Assembly (NCBI GenBank): GCA_019120375.1
Contig: DWVE01000072.1
Coordinates: 1 to 47,280 of the forward strand
DNA from: Allofournierella_A excrementavium
GTDB lineage: Bacteria; Bacillota; Clostridia; Oscillospirales; Ruminococcaceae
DNA: 47,280 nucleotides
Direction: 5' to 3'
The translations under genes and the position numbers were made by a program. The notes below the pieces were generated by a model. The model was not told the origin of the DNA. It did no database searches and saw nothing but the letters and a program-made list of their open reading frames with translations. Positions 34,925-42,686 of this stretch are shown here, piece after piece; the first letter of the stretch is position 1; the number at the start of each line of letters is the position of its first letter.

Positions 34925-35155
34925 TTATGATTGTGCCGCTTCGTATTCACCGCCATCCCATTCTGCAAAGGCTCCGCTTAAAACTCCTGCCAGTTGCTCC
35001 GGCTTGTTGTACTTTACCTTCGCATAAATGTCCATCGTGATCTTACTGCTCTCATGGCCAGCCAAGTATTGAACTGTTTTCGGGTCTACCGAAGCATGAA
35101 TCAAATTTGTGATGTAGGTATGACGAAGCATGTGTGGCGTAACGTCAAAATCCAT
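34925..35155 (-). pseudogene. 3' remnant of a second tyrosine integrase
   Basis: About 76 residues that parallel the end of the intact integrase: DFDVTPHMLRHTYITNL, DPKTVQYLAGHESSKITMDIYAKVKYNKPEQL. The HxxR, His and Tyr catalytic residues are there, but the first catalytic Arg and the entire N-terminal region are missing. A stop codon lies in frame just upstream of the first homologous codon, and similarity ends abruptly at about 35155. It differs at many positions from the intact copy, so it is from a related element, not a recent duplicate. Probably debris from an earlier integration or the breakpoint of a rearrangement. Confidence 0.85.
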
Positions 35156-35232
35156 GAATTACCGCTATATTCAATATGTCAAACGTAGATGAATCACTTA
35201 TTGCTTTTGTTGAAATTTGTGTCTATTGAATA

Positions 35233-35261
35233 TTGATGGCAGAAAGTAAGTTCTATATAAT
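35233..35261 (+). promoter_or_regulatory. Strong promoter reading into the sulfatase gene
   Basis: TTGATG (35233-35238), a 17-nt spacer and TATAAT (35256-35261). The resulting leader to the sulfatase start is about 200 nt. The 316-bp gap between the integrase remnant and the sulfatase holds nothing else that I recognise; no stable terminator-like stem is seen in the leader. Confidence 0.7.
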
Positions 35262-35471
35262 GAGAGCACAGTGATTTTCACTCGATGTATTTGTTCTTTT
35301 AATCAGCAAGAATTGTATGGTAAACAAAGCCTGTGAACCGCAGCACTCCGCCGACTGAATAAACAATGATCCCTGCTTCGATTTCGGACACGGACGCTGA
35401 CGAGATCCACCAGCACGAGATTTGATACCGTGCTTTTCGTATCTATAATTCGAGTTTGTGAGGAAAAGCTT

Positions 35472-36875
35472 ATGTCACATCCTAATATTATTATAATCCT
35501 TTTGGATGACCTTGGCTGGATGGATCTGTCCTGCCAAGGGAGCAAGTTTTACGAAACACCGAACATCGACCGGTTGTTCCGGAGCGGCATGTCCTTTGAT
35601 AACGCCTACGCCGCCTGCCCTGTGTGCTCGCCCAGCCGGGCAAGTATCCTTTCCGGCAAGTACCCGGCCCGGCTGCATTTGACCGACTGGATCGATCATG
35701 GGAACTACCATCCCTGCAAAGGCAAGCTTGTGGATGCTCCGTATATCAAGGGTCTGCCGCTGCAGGAGTATTCCCTGGCCGCGAGTCTGAAAGATGCCGG
35801 ATACCAGACCTGGCACCTGGGCAAATGGCATTTGGGCAAAAACGAGACCTATCCGGAAAAGCACGGCTTTGGTGTGAACATCGGTGGCTGCTTTTGGGGT
35901 CACCCCGCCCACGGCTACTTCAGTCCCTACCATTTAGAAACACTCACTGATGGTCCTGATGGAGAATACTTGACGGAACGGCTTGGAAACGAAGCAGTGA
36001 AACTGATTCGGGGCCGGGATAAGCGGCGTCCGTTCTTCTTAAACTTCTGGCATTACGCTGTTCACGTCCCCTTGCAGGCTCCCAAAGAACTGGTAACGCA
36101 CTTTGAAGAGAAACTCAAGCAGATGGGCTTGGATCAGATTGATCCCTTTGAAGTGGGCGAACATTTCCCCATTGAGGCTAAAATGGATCAGCACGTCCTC
36201 CGACGCACGGTACAATCTGATCCGGTCTATGCTGCTATGATCTATTCTATGGACCAGACAGTTGGCCAGTTGATGGACACACTGCGGGAGGAGGGACTGG
36301 AAGAAGACACCATCATCGTCTTTACTTCCGACAATGGCGGTCTTGCGACGGCCGAAGGCTCTCCCACCTGCAATTATCCCCTCTCGGAGGGCAAGGGTTG
36401 GATGTATGAAGGCGCAGTGCGAGAGCCCTTGGCTGTGGTATGGCCTGGCCATATCCTGCCCGGAACGCTTTCTCACGAACTGACCACCAGCCCGGATTTC
36501 TATCCAACGTTGCTTGAACTGGCCGGTCTCCCCCTTCAGCCCCAACAGCACGTTGATGGTATCAGCTTGGCCCCGCTCCTGCTTGGCAAAAACGACTCTC
36601 TTGACCGCGAAGCCATCTTCTGGCACTACCCTCACTATGGCAATCAAGGAGGAACCCCTGGTTCCTCCCTCCGTAGCGGTAAATGGAAATATATTGAGTT
36701 CTATGAGGACAACAGCCGCCACTTATTCGACCTTGAAACCGATATCGCAGAAAAGCATGATGTGGCATCGATTCACCCCGAATTAGTGGAGAGATTTCAC
36801 CAATTGTTGTCAGAATGGCTGTCCGATTGCAAGGCATATTTCCCCACCGTCAATGCGGACTATGGTGCTGACTGA
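35472..36875 (+). CDS. Type I (formylglycine) sulfatase, no signal peptide
   Basis: 467 residues of the arylsulfatase/alkaline phosphatase superfamily. The N-terminal metal ligands are in IIIILLDDLGWMD (Asp12, Asp13), the sulfatase signature is CSPSRASILSGKYPAR with Cys52 as the residue to be converted to formylglycine, then HLGKWHLGK and TSDNGG further on. It hydrolyses sulfate esters. Maturation needs a separate enzyme (anSME in anaerobes), which is not in this window. I chose the ATG at 35472 (AGGA upstream); no signal peptide is visible there, so it probably acts in the cytoplasm on imported sulfated oligosaccharide, possibly sulfated GlcNAc/GalNAc or Gal of mucin or milk glycans, given the neighbouring GH20 and GH112 genes. 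The exact regiospecificity is not readable. Confidence 0.9.
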   Translation: MSHPNIIIILLDDLGWMDLSCQGSKFYETPNIDRLFRSGMSFDNAYAACPVCSPSRASILSGKYPARLHLTDWIDHGNYHPCKGKLVDAPYIKGLPLQEYSLAASLKDAGYQTWHLGKWHLGKNETYPEKHGFGVNIGGCFWGHPAHGYFSPYHLETLTDGPDGEYLTERLGNEAVKLIRGRDKRRPFFLNFWHYAVHVPLQAPKELVTHFEEKLKQMGLDQIDPFEVGEHFPIEAKMDQHVLRRTVQSDPVYAAMIYSMDQTVGQLMDTLREEGLEEDTIIVFTSDNGGLATAEGSPTCNYPLSEGKGWMYEGAVREPLAVVWPGHILPGTLSHELTTSPDFYPTLLELAGLPLQPQQHVDGISLAPLLLGKNDSLDREAIFWHYPHYGNQGGTPGSSLRSGKWKYIEFYEDNSRHLFDLETDIAEKHDVASIHPELVERFHQLLSEWLSDCKAYFPTVNADYGAD

Positions 36876-36905
36876 TTCTAAGCTTCTCGTCTTCCTCCAT
36901 TTATT

Positions 36906-36953
36906 CAACACCCCCTGTATTGGCGCAAGCCATACAGGGGGTGTTGAGTTTTT
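36906..36953 (+). terminator. Terminator of the sulfatase gene
   Basis: A 14-bp perfect stem (36906-36919 with 36933-36946), with TGGC/GCCA inside, then AGTTTTT. Confidence 0.93.
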
Positions 36954-36994
36954 CCGAACGCGTACCGGGAAAAAATCGCAGGTGAGACCTTGAC

Positions 36995-37040
36995 AATAAA
37001 ACAGCTGCCGCTTGTCTTTCAGAGAACAAACGACAGCTGT
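36995..37040 (-). terminator. Terminator of the MFS transporter gene
   Basis: ACAGCTGCCGCTTGT (37001-37015) pairs with ACAAACGACAGCTGT (37026-37040) with two G-U pairs; on the minus strand TTTTATT follows. It starts close to the transporter stop codon. Confidence 0.8.
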
Positions 37041-37048
37041 CAATCAAA

Positions 37049-38266
37049 TCAGCGAACATCCTTCGGCAGATTGCGGAACAGCACGAAGGGGAACACCAGC
37101 AGGAGCAACCCTAATAAATACAAGCTTTGCAGCGGCAGACCAGCAGTGTTTTTGTCCAGCACCTCGATCAGAGCCGAGCATATTGAAGTTCCCACCAGGG
37201 AAGCAACGCCGCTGATCAAGGAATATGCTGAGAAATACACGCTTCGCATCTCGGCATCACTGGTTGCGACTCGCAGCTGCAGCGTTCCCACTGAGATACC
37301 GGACATGGGCAGAGTACTCAGCACCAGATAGATCGGCGCGATCCAAAATCCATTTTGGGGTCCAGAGAAAAACAACAATAGTGCCAGCAGGGCGTACAGC
37401 ACAAAGATATTGGAAAGGCAGGTCTTCCAGCCTATCCTGGAGGCGATACGGGAAAACACCGGCGCAAACGCGCCGCGCAGAATGTTTCCGGCCGTTCCCC
37501 ATATCATAAGGGTGATGAAATCGATGTTCAGCACTCTCACCGCATACACTCCGAACAGGCCACCAACGAACACATTGGCGAAACACCAGGAAGCGTTTGC
37601 CATGATGACCTTGGTGTGGTCTTTGTTCTTCAGCACCTGCAACAGAGTGGTGAGCGAACCGCCCTGTGAACGACCGGCGACCGGTGCGCTTAGTAAAGGC
37701 AGAATTGCCAGGCTGATCAGCAGCAGCACGGCCTCCGCGATTCCCGCCAGAAAGAAACCAGCTTGTAGATTTCCCATCCGCTCCGATACTGAGATGGTGA
37801 TTTGGACGGCCGCGTTGGCTACCGTGTAGATCAACATGAACAGGGTCTCACGGGCGGTGTAATAAGAGGTACAGTGCTCGGCTTCTGCAAGTTCGACTTG
37901 CCAGTTCTCGTAGGCGGGCGCCGAGAGTTGCTGAATGCCCTGCATGACGAAAAGCAGTATGCAGAAAATGGCCGCACCGCTCGACATCGGCAGCAGAACC
38001 GTAAAGAACACCAGGCAGATGCTGACTCGCCACAGGACGTTCATGCCCACCAAAAAACGATGCTTGTGATTAAGCCTGGCGTAGAACAAACCACCCACAG
38101 GCTGTAGTACCAGAAAGGTGGAGGAAAGGCCGGTAAGAAGATTTGACAGGCCCAAAGGAAGATTGTAATACTGAGTGAGCTTGGCAATTAAAAAGCCCGT
38201 GCAGATCCAGTACGCGCTCATGGAAAAATTGTACTCAAGAATAAACAACCGCAGTCGATGGCTCAT
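37049..38266 (-). CDS. Major facilitator superfamily transporter
   Basis: 405 residues, about 12 membrane segments, e.g. LSNLLTGLSSTFLVLQPVGGLFYARLNHKHR (the MFS loop 2-3 region), with a cytoplasmic central loop rich in charged residues (GRSQGGSLTTLLQVLKNKDHTK). The ATG at 38266 has GAGGA 7-8 nt upstream; an in-frame ATG further upstream at 38320 overlaps the likely promoter. It converges with the sulfatase gene and is transcribed in the same direction as araC but separated from it by a terminator. Substrate unknown; release or uptake of a sugar or sulfated product would fit the locus but this is inference. Confidence 0.82.
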   Translation of the reverse strand: MSHRLRLFILEYNFSMSAYWICTGFLIAKLTQYYNLPLGLSNLLTGLSSTFLVLQPVGGLFYARLNHKHRFLVGMNVLWRVSICLVFFTVLLPMSSGAAIFCILLFVMQGIQQLSAPAYENWQVELAEAEHCTSYYTARETLFMLIYTVANAAVQITISVSERMGNLQAGFFLAGIAEAVLLLISLAILPLLSAPVAGRSQGGSLTTLLQVLKNKDHTKVIMANASWCFANVFVGGLFGVYAVRVLNIDFITLMIWGTAGNILRGAFAPVFSRIASRIGWKTCLSNIFVLYALLALLLFFSGPQNGFWIAPIYLVLSTLPMSGISVGTLQLRVATSDAEMRSVYFSAYSLISGVASLVGTSICSALIEVLDKNTAGLPLQSLYLLGLLLLVFPFVLFRNLPKDVR

Positions 38267-38324
38267 AAACTGTTCCTCATTTGCAAATAGCATTTTGGGA
38301 AGGACCATATAGTAAGGCAATGCT

Positions 38325-38353
38325 ATTTTACTCGGAAGAACTCAATTCCGCAA
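38325..38353 (-). promoter_or_regulatory. Candidate promoter of the MFS gene
   Basis: On the minus strand TTGCGG (38348-38353), a 17-nt spacer and TAAAAT (38325-38330), about 60 nt before the chosen start. Confidence 0.5.
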
Positions 38354-38360
38354 TAGGCAA

Positions 38361-38411
38361 AATTAAAAGCGCCCTTTCGAATGCGAGGTGTTCGCAACAC
38401 AAAGGGCGCTT
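38361..38411 (-). terminator. Terminator of the araC-type regulator gene
   Basis: An 11-bp stem (38367-38377 with 38401-38411) and an inner TGCGA/TCGCA stem, followed on the minus strand by TTAATTTT. Confidence 0.85.
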
Positions 38412-38419
38412 GTCCGCTC

Positions 38420-39250
38420 TCAAGTGGAAGAATTTCTTCCCCGATATTCGGAAGGAGATATTCCGAATCGCTTTTGAAAACTCTGTGAAAAATAGTTTCC
38501 GCTGCTAAAGCCCAGATTTCCACTAATGCTCACGATGCTACGATCGGTGGTCTCCAGCAGAAACTTGGCATCTCGGAACCGGCAGGATAGCATGTACTCG
38601 ATAGGGCTTACTCCATACCGTTTTTTGAACGCACGAATGAGACCACATCGGTTCAGTCCCACCTTGTCGGACAGCATCTCTAAGTTCAAAGGACTTGTGT
38701 AGTTGTCGTCAATGTATTGTTTGACCCACGCAATGCTGCTCTGTAAACGGTTTTCAGTACTGACTTCCTGCTTGATTTCGCCGCCGGTAATTCTCGACAG
38801 ATGGATCATAATGAGCTGTGCGATTCGCAGCGCTGCTCCAGAATATTGCTTTTTCTTGTTCTGTAGCTCGCTTATCAATAAGGTCAGCAACTGCACCATG
38901 CCCTTACTATCCGCAGCAAAAGAGCCGTGATAATAGCCGTTGGAGTCTGTAGGAAGGTTGGAATAGCCGCCCTTGATTCCAAGCACCACCCACTCTACTG
39001 GGGATTCCGGGATGGCTCGCTCCACATGTTCGGTGTCTGGATTGATGAGAACGAATTCGTAAGGATGCAGCGTAAAACTAGAGTCACGCACAAAGAACTC
39101 ACAGTCTCCGCTCACACAGAAGAAGATTTCAAGAAAGGAATGTGCGTGCCGAGTACCAATCCAGTGCTTTTCATAACGGAAACTGGTCACATACAGCAAC
39201 TGAAGACCATCCTCCGCCACCGCATCTTCCAATTCAAAAAGATTGTACAT
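38420..39250 (-). CDS. AraC-family transcriptional regulator
   Basis: 276 residues. An N-terminal cupin-like sugar-sensing domain (HAHSFLEIFFCVSGDCEFFVRD, LHPYEFVLINPDTEHV) and a C-terminal double helix-turn-helix of about 100 residues (LNLEMLSDKVGLNRCGLIRAFKKRYGVSPIEYML, SIVSISGNLGFSSGNYFSQSFQKRFGISPSEYR). I chose the ATG at 39250; the frame remains open upstream but across the divergent promoter region. It is divergent from the ABC-transporter/GH operon and presumably activates it in response to an imported glycan or its product. Confidence 0.93.
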   Translation of the reverse strand: MYNLFELEDAVAEDGLQLLYVTSFRYEKHWIGTRHAHSFLEIFFCVSGDCEFFVRDSSFTLHPYEFVLINPDTEHVERAIPESPVEWVVLGIKGGYSNLPTDSNGYYHGSFAADSKGMVQLLTLLISELQNKKKQYSGAALRIAQLIMIHLSRITGGEIKQEVSTENRLQSSIAWVKQYIDDNYTSPLNLEMLSDKVGLNRCGLIRAFKKRYGVSPIEYMLSCRFRDAKFLLETTDRSIVSISGNLGFSSGNYFSQSFQKRFGISPSEYRGRNSST

Positions 39251-39309
39251 AAGGTCACCGCCTTGTATTTTCGGCCCTTGAATAGCCGAAATGTGAAATA
39301 TGTATAACG

Positions 39310-39322
39310 ATATTGTCAATAT
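39310..39322. promoter_or_regulatory. 13-bp palindrome in the divergent araC-ABC intergenic region
   Basis: ATATTG-T-CAATAT, a perfect inverted repeat about 60 nt upstream of araC and 125 nt upstream of the binding-protein gene. The minus strand also contains TTGACA here. Possible regulator site or promoter element; weak evidence. Confidence 0.35.
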
Positions 39323-39447
39323 ACCATATTCCCGACCGCAAAACAATGGGTTAGAATGATTACAGAAGGGAGCTGCTAACAAGCAGCTTTGAATGGTACT
39401 CCCGTTCCGCAAAGGATGGGGGTGCAAAACAGAAACGGAGGATAAAC

Positions 39448-40728
39448 ATGAAAAAGAGCAAGCTTCTGAAAGCCCTGTGCGGTGTTTGCGCCGTGGGTAT
39501 GATGCTGACCGCTTGCGGTGGCACCCCCACGGAAAGCACTCCCGCCGATGCATCCGGCAGCCAGGCTGCTTCCACCGGCAAGACCCTGACCTACTGGTCG
39601 ATGTGGAACTCCACCGAAGGCCAGGCCAAGGTGATCCAGGAGGCCGCTGACGCCTATGAGGCCGCTACCGGCATCAAGATCAACATCGAGTGGAAGGGCC
39701 GCGACGTGAAGAACCTGATCGCTCCCGCCCTGGACGCTGGTGAGAAGATCGACATTTTCGATCAGGACTATGTGTTCATCTCCAACACCGCCAGCAAGTA
39801 CGCTGCAGATGTGACTCAGATGGTGGCTGATGCCGGCCTGGAGGAGCATATGCTGCCTGTTCTGGTGGAGACCGCTAAGAGCTACAACGACGGCGCCCTG
39901 AAGGTCATTCCCTACCAGCCCTACACCTCCGGCGTGTGGTATAACAAGGCGATGTTCGAGGCTGCTGGCATCGAGAACGTTCCCACCACTTTCGACGAGC
40001 TGCTGGACGTCTGCGAGGCTCTGAAGGCCAGCGGTGTGAACCCCATGACCTGCGACCAGGGCGACGGCACTGCGCTGCTGGTGGGTTATCAGCTGGCTCG
40101 CTACCTGGGCCAGGATGGCGTTCTGGATATGATCAACAACGCCAAGTGGGCTGAGGTTCCTGAGGCTAAGAAGGCCGCTGAGGACATCTACACCCTGTTT
40201 GCCAACGGCTACATGTCCGAGTACGCTCCTGCCAACTATCCCGACGGCGAGAACGAGCTGGGCTACGGCGAGACCGCCATGCTGCTGCAGGCTTCTTGGG
40301 TTCCCAACGAGGTTGTGCAGAACACCGGCGCTGAAATCGAATGGGGCTTCTTCCCCTGGCCTGAAGTGGAAGGCGGCGTGGACGGCGTAGAGGCCGCTAT
40401 GGTCGGCGCTCAGGGCTATGCCATCGTCGAGACCAGCGAGTACAAGCAGGAAGCTTTCGACTTCATCCAGACCGTGGTCACCGGCGAGACCGATCTGAAG
40501 ATGGCTCAGGCTGTTTCCTCCATCCCTGCCGATACCGCTAACACCGAGTGGCCCCAGGCCGTGTCTGGCGCTGAGCCCTACTTCAAGCAGATGACCAAGT
40601 CCTACCTGTGGGCGGTTGGCCTGCAGGAGAACGGCAACTACAAGGATTACATCCAGGAAGCCATCAACCAGCTGTGCAAGATGGAAATCGACGCCACCGG
40701 CTTCATTGATGCCCTGTCCGATCTGTAA
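39448..40728 (+). CDS. ABC carbohydrate importer, substrate-binding lipoprotein
   Basis: 426 residues, family 1 extracellular solute-binding protein. The lipoprotein signal ends in LTAC with Cys23, followed by a Ser/Thr/Pro linker and then LTYWSMWNSTEGQAKVIQEAADAYEAATGIKINIEW. WYNKAMFEAAGIENVPTTFDELLDVCEAL is typical. It is anchored outside the membrane and delivers oligosaccharide to the two permeases that follow. Codon use is strongly biased to a few codons, as in highly expressed genes, unlike its neighbours. GGAGGA precedes the ATG. First gene of the importer/GH operon. Confidence 0.95.
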   Translation: MKKSKLLKALCGVCAVGMMLTACGGTPTESTPADASGSQAASTGKTLTYWSMWNSTEGQAKVIQEAADAYEAATGIKINIEWKGRDVKNLIAPALDAGEKIDIFDQDYVFISNTASKYAADVTQMVADAGLEEHMLPVLVETAKSYNDGALKVIPYQPYTSGVWYNKAMFEAAGIENVPTTFDELLDVCEALKASGVNPMTCDQGDGTALLVGYQLARYLGQDGVLDMINNAKWAEVPEAKKAAEDIYTLFANGYMSEYAPANYPDGENELGYGETAMLLQASWVPNEVVQNTGAEIEWGFFPWPEVEGGVDGVEAAMVGAQGYAIVETSEYKQEAFDFIQTVVTGETDLKMAQAVSSIPADTANTEWPQAVSGAEPYFKQMTKSYLWAVGLQENGNYKDYIQEAINQLCKMEIDATGFIDALSDL

Positions 40729-40791
40729 TCTGAATAGCCAAATAAAGCGCTTACCCACGAAGCGATCCTAATCCAAGCAGTTGTGGGACGC

Positions 40792-40830
40792 AAAGGGGAG
40801 CTCTTTCAGGGGATAGAGCTCCCCTTTTTT
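40792..40830 (+). terminator. Intra-operon terminator between binding protein and permeases
   Basis: A 13-bp stem (40792-40804 with 40815-40827) followed by a T-run to 40830. Its position after the binding-protein gene suggests partial termination that yields more binding protein than permease. Confidence 0.9.
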
Positions 40831-40873
40831 CGGCGAAGCATTCCCCCATTGCAAACAGAAAGGGGTATTTTGG

Positions 40874-41776
40874 TTGAAAAAAGACAAAAAAATGATCGTA
40901 TGCTTTTTAACGCCGGCATTGTTCATGTTTTCAGTAATTTTCCTGTATCCGGTGCTGCGCACGATCGCTATGAGCTTTTTCCAGGTTGAAGGTGTCAGCG
41001 ATGCCTTCAGCACTTGGAAATTTACCGGTCTGGACAACTACATCACTCTGCTGCAGACCCCGATTTTCCTGGACTCTATGAAGAACATGCTGAAGATTTG
41101 GGTATACGGCGGCATTGCTGTCATGCTGGTCTCGTTGCTGTTTGCGGCGATCCTCACCAACGGCCTTGCAGGCAAGACCTTCTATAAAACGGTCATCTAT
41201 ATTCCCAACATCATCAATGCGGTAGCTATGTCCACCATGTGGATCACCGCTATCTTCAACAAACGGTTCGGATTTCTGCACAACTTCTTTGCGCTGTTCA
41301 ATTCCGATCTGGCAAAGACCGACTACATGAGCGGTTCTATCAAGTTCTGGTCTCTGCTGGTGGCCTTCTGCTTCGGTTCGGTGGGTTACTACATGCTCAT
41401 TTTCATGGGTGGCATTGAGCGTCTTTCGCCGGACATGTATGAGGCTGCCACTATCGACGGCGCCAGCAAGGTCAAGCAGTTCACCCGCATCACTTTGCCC
41501 CTGCTTCGTGGCGTGTTCAAAACCTGCCTGACCTTCTGGTCCATCGGTGTTGTGGGCTTCTTCGTTTGGAGCCAGATGTGGAGTGCGCCGCTGGCCAGCG
41601 AGCTGAGCACCACTACGCCCTTTGTTTACATGTACAACATCACCTTCGGCACCCAGGGCAACACCTTCCGGAATGCGGCCATGGGCGCAGCTGTGGGTGT
41701 GTTGATGGCAGTCACTGTGCTTATCGTTTTCTTCCTGATCAACTTCTTGATCAAGGATGACGACGTGGAAGTGTAA
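40874..41776 (+). CDS. ABC sugar importer, permease subunit 1 (MalF type)
   Basis: 300 residues with six membrane segments and the permease EAA loop: EAATIDGASKVKQFTRITLPLL, which contacts the ATPase. The start is TTG at 40874 with GGGG 8 nt upstream; the next in-frame ATG (40892) would trim six basic residues. It follows the intra-operon terminator. With the next gene it makes the membrane channel. Confidence 0.95.
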   Translation: MKKDKKMIVCFLTPALFMFSVIFLYPVLRTIAMSFFQVEGVSDAFSTWKFTGLDNYITLLQTPIFLDSMKNMLKIWVYGGIAVMLVSLLFAAILTNGLAGKTFYKTVIYIPNIINAVAMSTMWITAIFNKRFGFLHNFFALFNSDLAKTDYMSGSIKFWSLLVAFCFGSVGYYMLIFMGGIERLSPDMYEAATIDGASKVKQFTRITLPLLRGVFKTCLTFWSIGVVGFFVWSQMWSAPLASELSTTTPFVYMYNITFGTQGNTFRNAAMGAAVGVLMAVTVLIVFFLINFLIKDDDVEV

Positions 41777-41795
41777 GGAGGGGGGAGAACAAACC

Positions 41796-42659
41796 ATGAA
41801 AAAGCAGAAAGCTTCAACGCTGGAGGCCAGAAAGCAGTTGCGGATGTTGCCGGGCCACCTTGTGGTCGGTCTCTGGTGTCTGTTTACCATCGGCATGCTG
41901 GCTTGGATCGTGGCGGCAAGTCTGTCCACCTCGCCTGAAATTATGAGGGGTGAAGCCCTCAAGTTTGCCACCGGTTTCCATTTCGAAAACTACATCAACG
42001 CCTGGACTGCCAATAACATCTCGGTGTTCTTCGTGAACTCCCTGCTCTATGCTTCTTGCACCATGGTGGGTTCGCTGGCTATTAGCGCGCCGGCCGCCTA
42101 TGTGCTGGGGCGATACGTGTTCAAGGGCAACAAGCTGGTTCGCAATGGCTTTATCACCGCCATGAGCCTGCCTCAGATTATGATCATCCTGCCTTTGTTC
42201 TCGCTGGCCACCCAAGCAAGCCTTACCGGCTCCAAATTCGTGCTGATTTTCATCTACATTGGCATGCAGGTGCCTTACACCACCACTTTCCTTATCAGCT
42301 TCTTCTCCTCGCTTTCCAGTGTGTACGAGGAGGCTGCCGCTATCGACGGCTGCCCTCCGATGAAAACTTTCTGGAAAATCATGTTGCCTCTGGCCCAGCC
42401 GGGCATTGTCACGGTAGGCATCTTCAACTTTATGAATATCTGGAACGAATACTTCCTGTCGCTGATTTTCGCCTCGTCGGAAAAGAACATGTCGGTTGGC
42501 CCCGGCTTGAAGAGCGTGCTCACTGCCATGCAGTACACCGGCGACTGGGGCGGCCTCTTCGCGGCGGTTGTTATCGTATTCCTGCCCACCCTGGTTCTGT
42601 TCCTGTGCCTGTCCAAGACGATCATTAGCGGTATCACCGCAGGCGGCGTCAAAGGCTGA
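41796..42659 (+). CDS. ABC sugar importer, permease subunit 2 (MalG type)
   Basis: 287 residues, six membrane segments, EAA loop EEAAAIDGCPPMKTFWKIMLPLAQPG. I chose the ATG at 41796, with a GGGGGAG site 8 nt upstream; an open frame reaches back into the preceding gene. No ATP-binding subunit gene is present in the window, so a shared MsmX/MsmK-type ATPase encoded elsewhere is expected to energise the system. Confidence 0.95.
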   Translation: MKKQKASTLEARKQLRMLPGHLVVGLWCLFTIGMLAWIVAASLSTSPEIMRGEALKFATGFHFENYINAWTANNISVFFVNSLLYASCTMVGSLAISAPAAYVLGRYVFKGNKLVRNGFITAMSLPQIMIILPLFSLATQASLTGSKFVLIFIYIGMQVPYTTTFLISFFSSLSSVYEEAAAIDGCPPMKTFWKIMLPLAQPGIVTVGIFNFMNIWNEYFLSLIFASSEKNMSVGPGLKSVLTAMQYTGDWGGLFAAVVIVFLPTLVLFLCLSKTIISGITAGGVKG

Positions 42660-42686
42660 TTTCACAACCAAGAAAGGTCAATACCC

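Noticed and set aside
34925..35155. Small functional integrase or excisionase
   Set aside because: It matches only the C-terminal catalytic part of the neighbouring integrase and lacks the first catalytic Arg and the DNA-binding region; a remnant is the better call.
40742..40755. Catabolite-response (cre) site
   Set aside because: Only about 10 of 14 consensus positions match, and the site lies downstream of the first operon gene; kept only as a remark.
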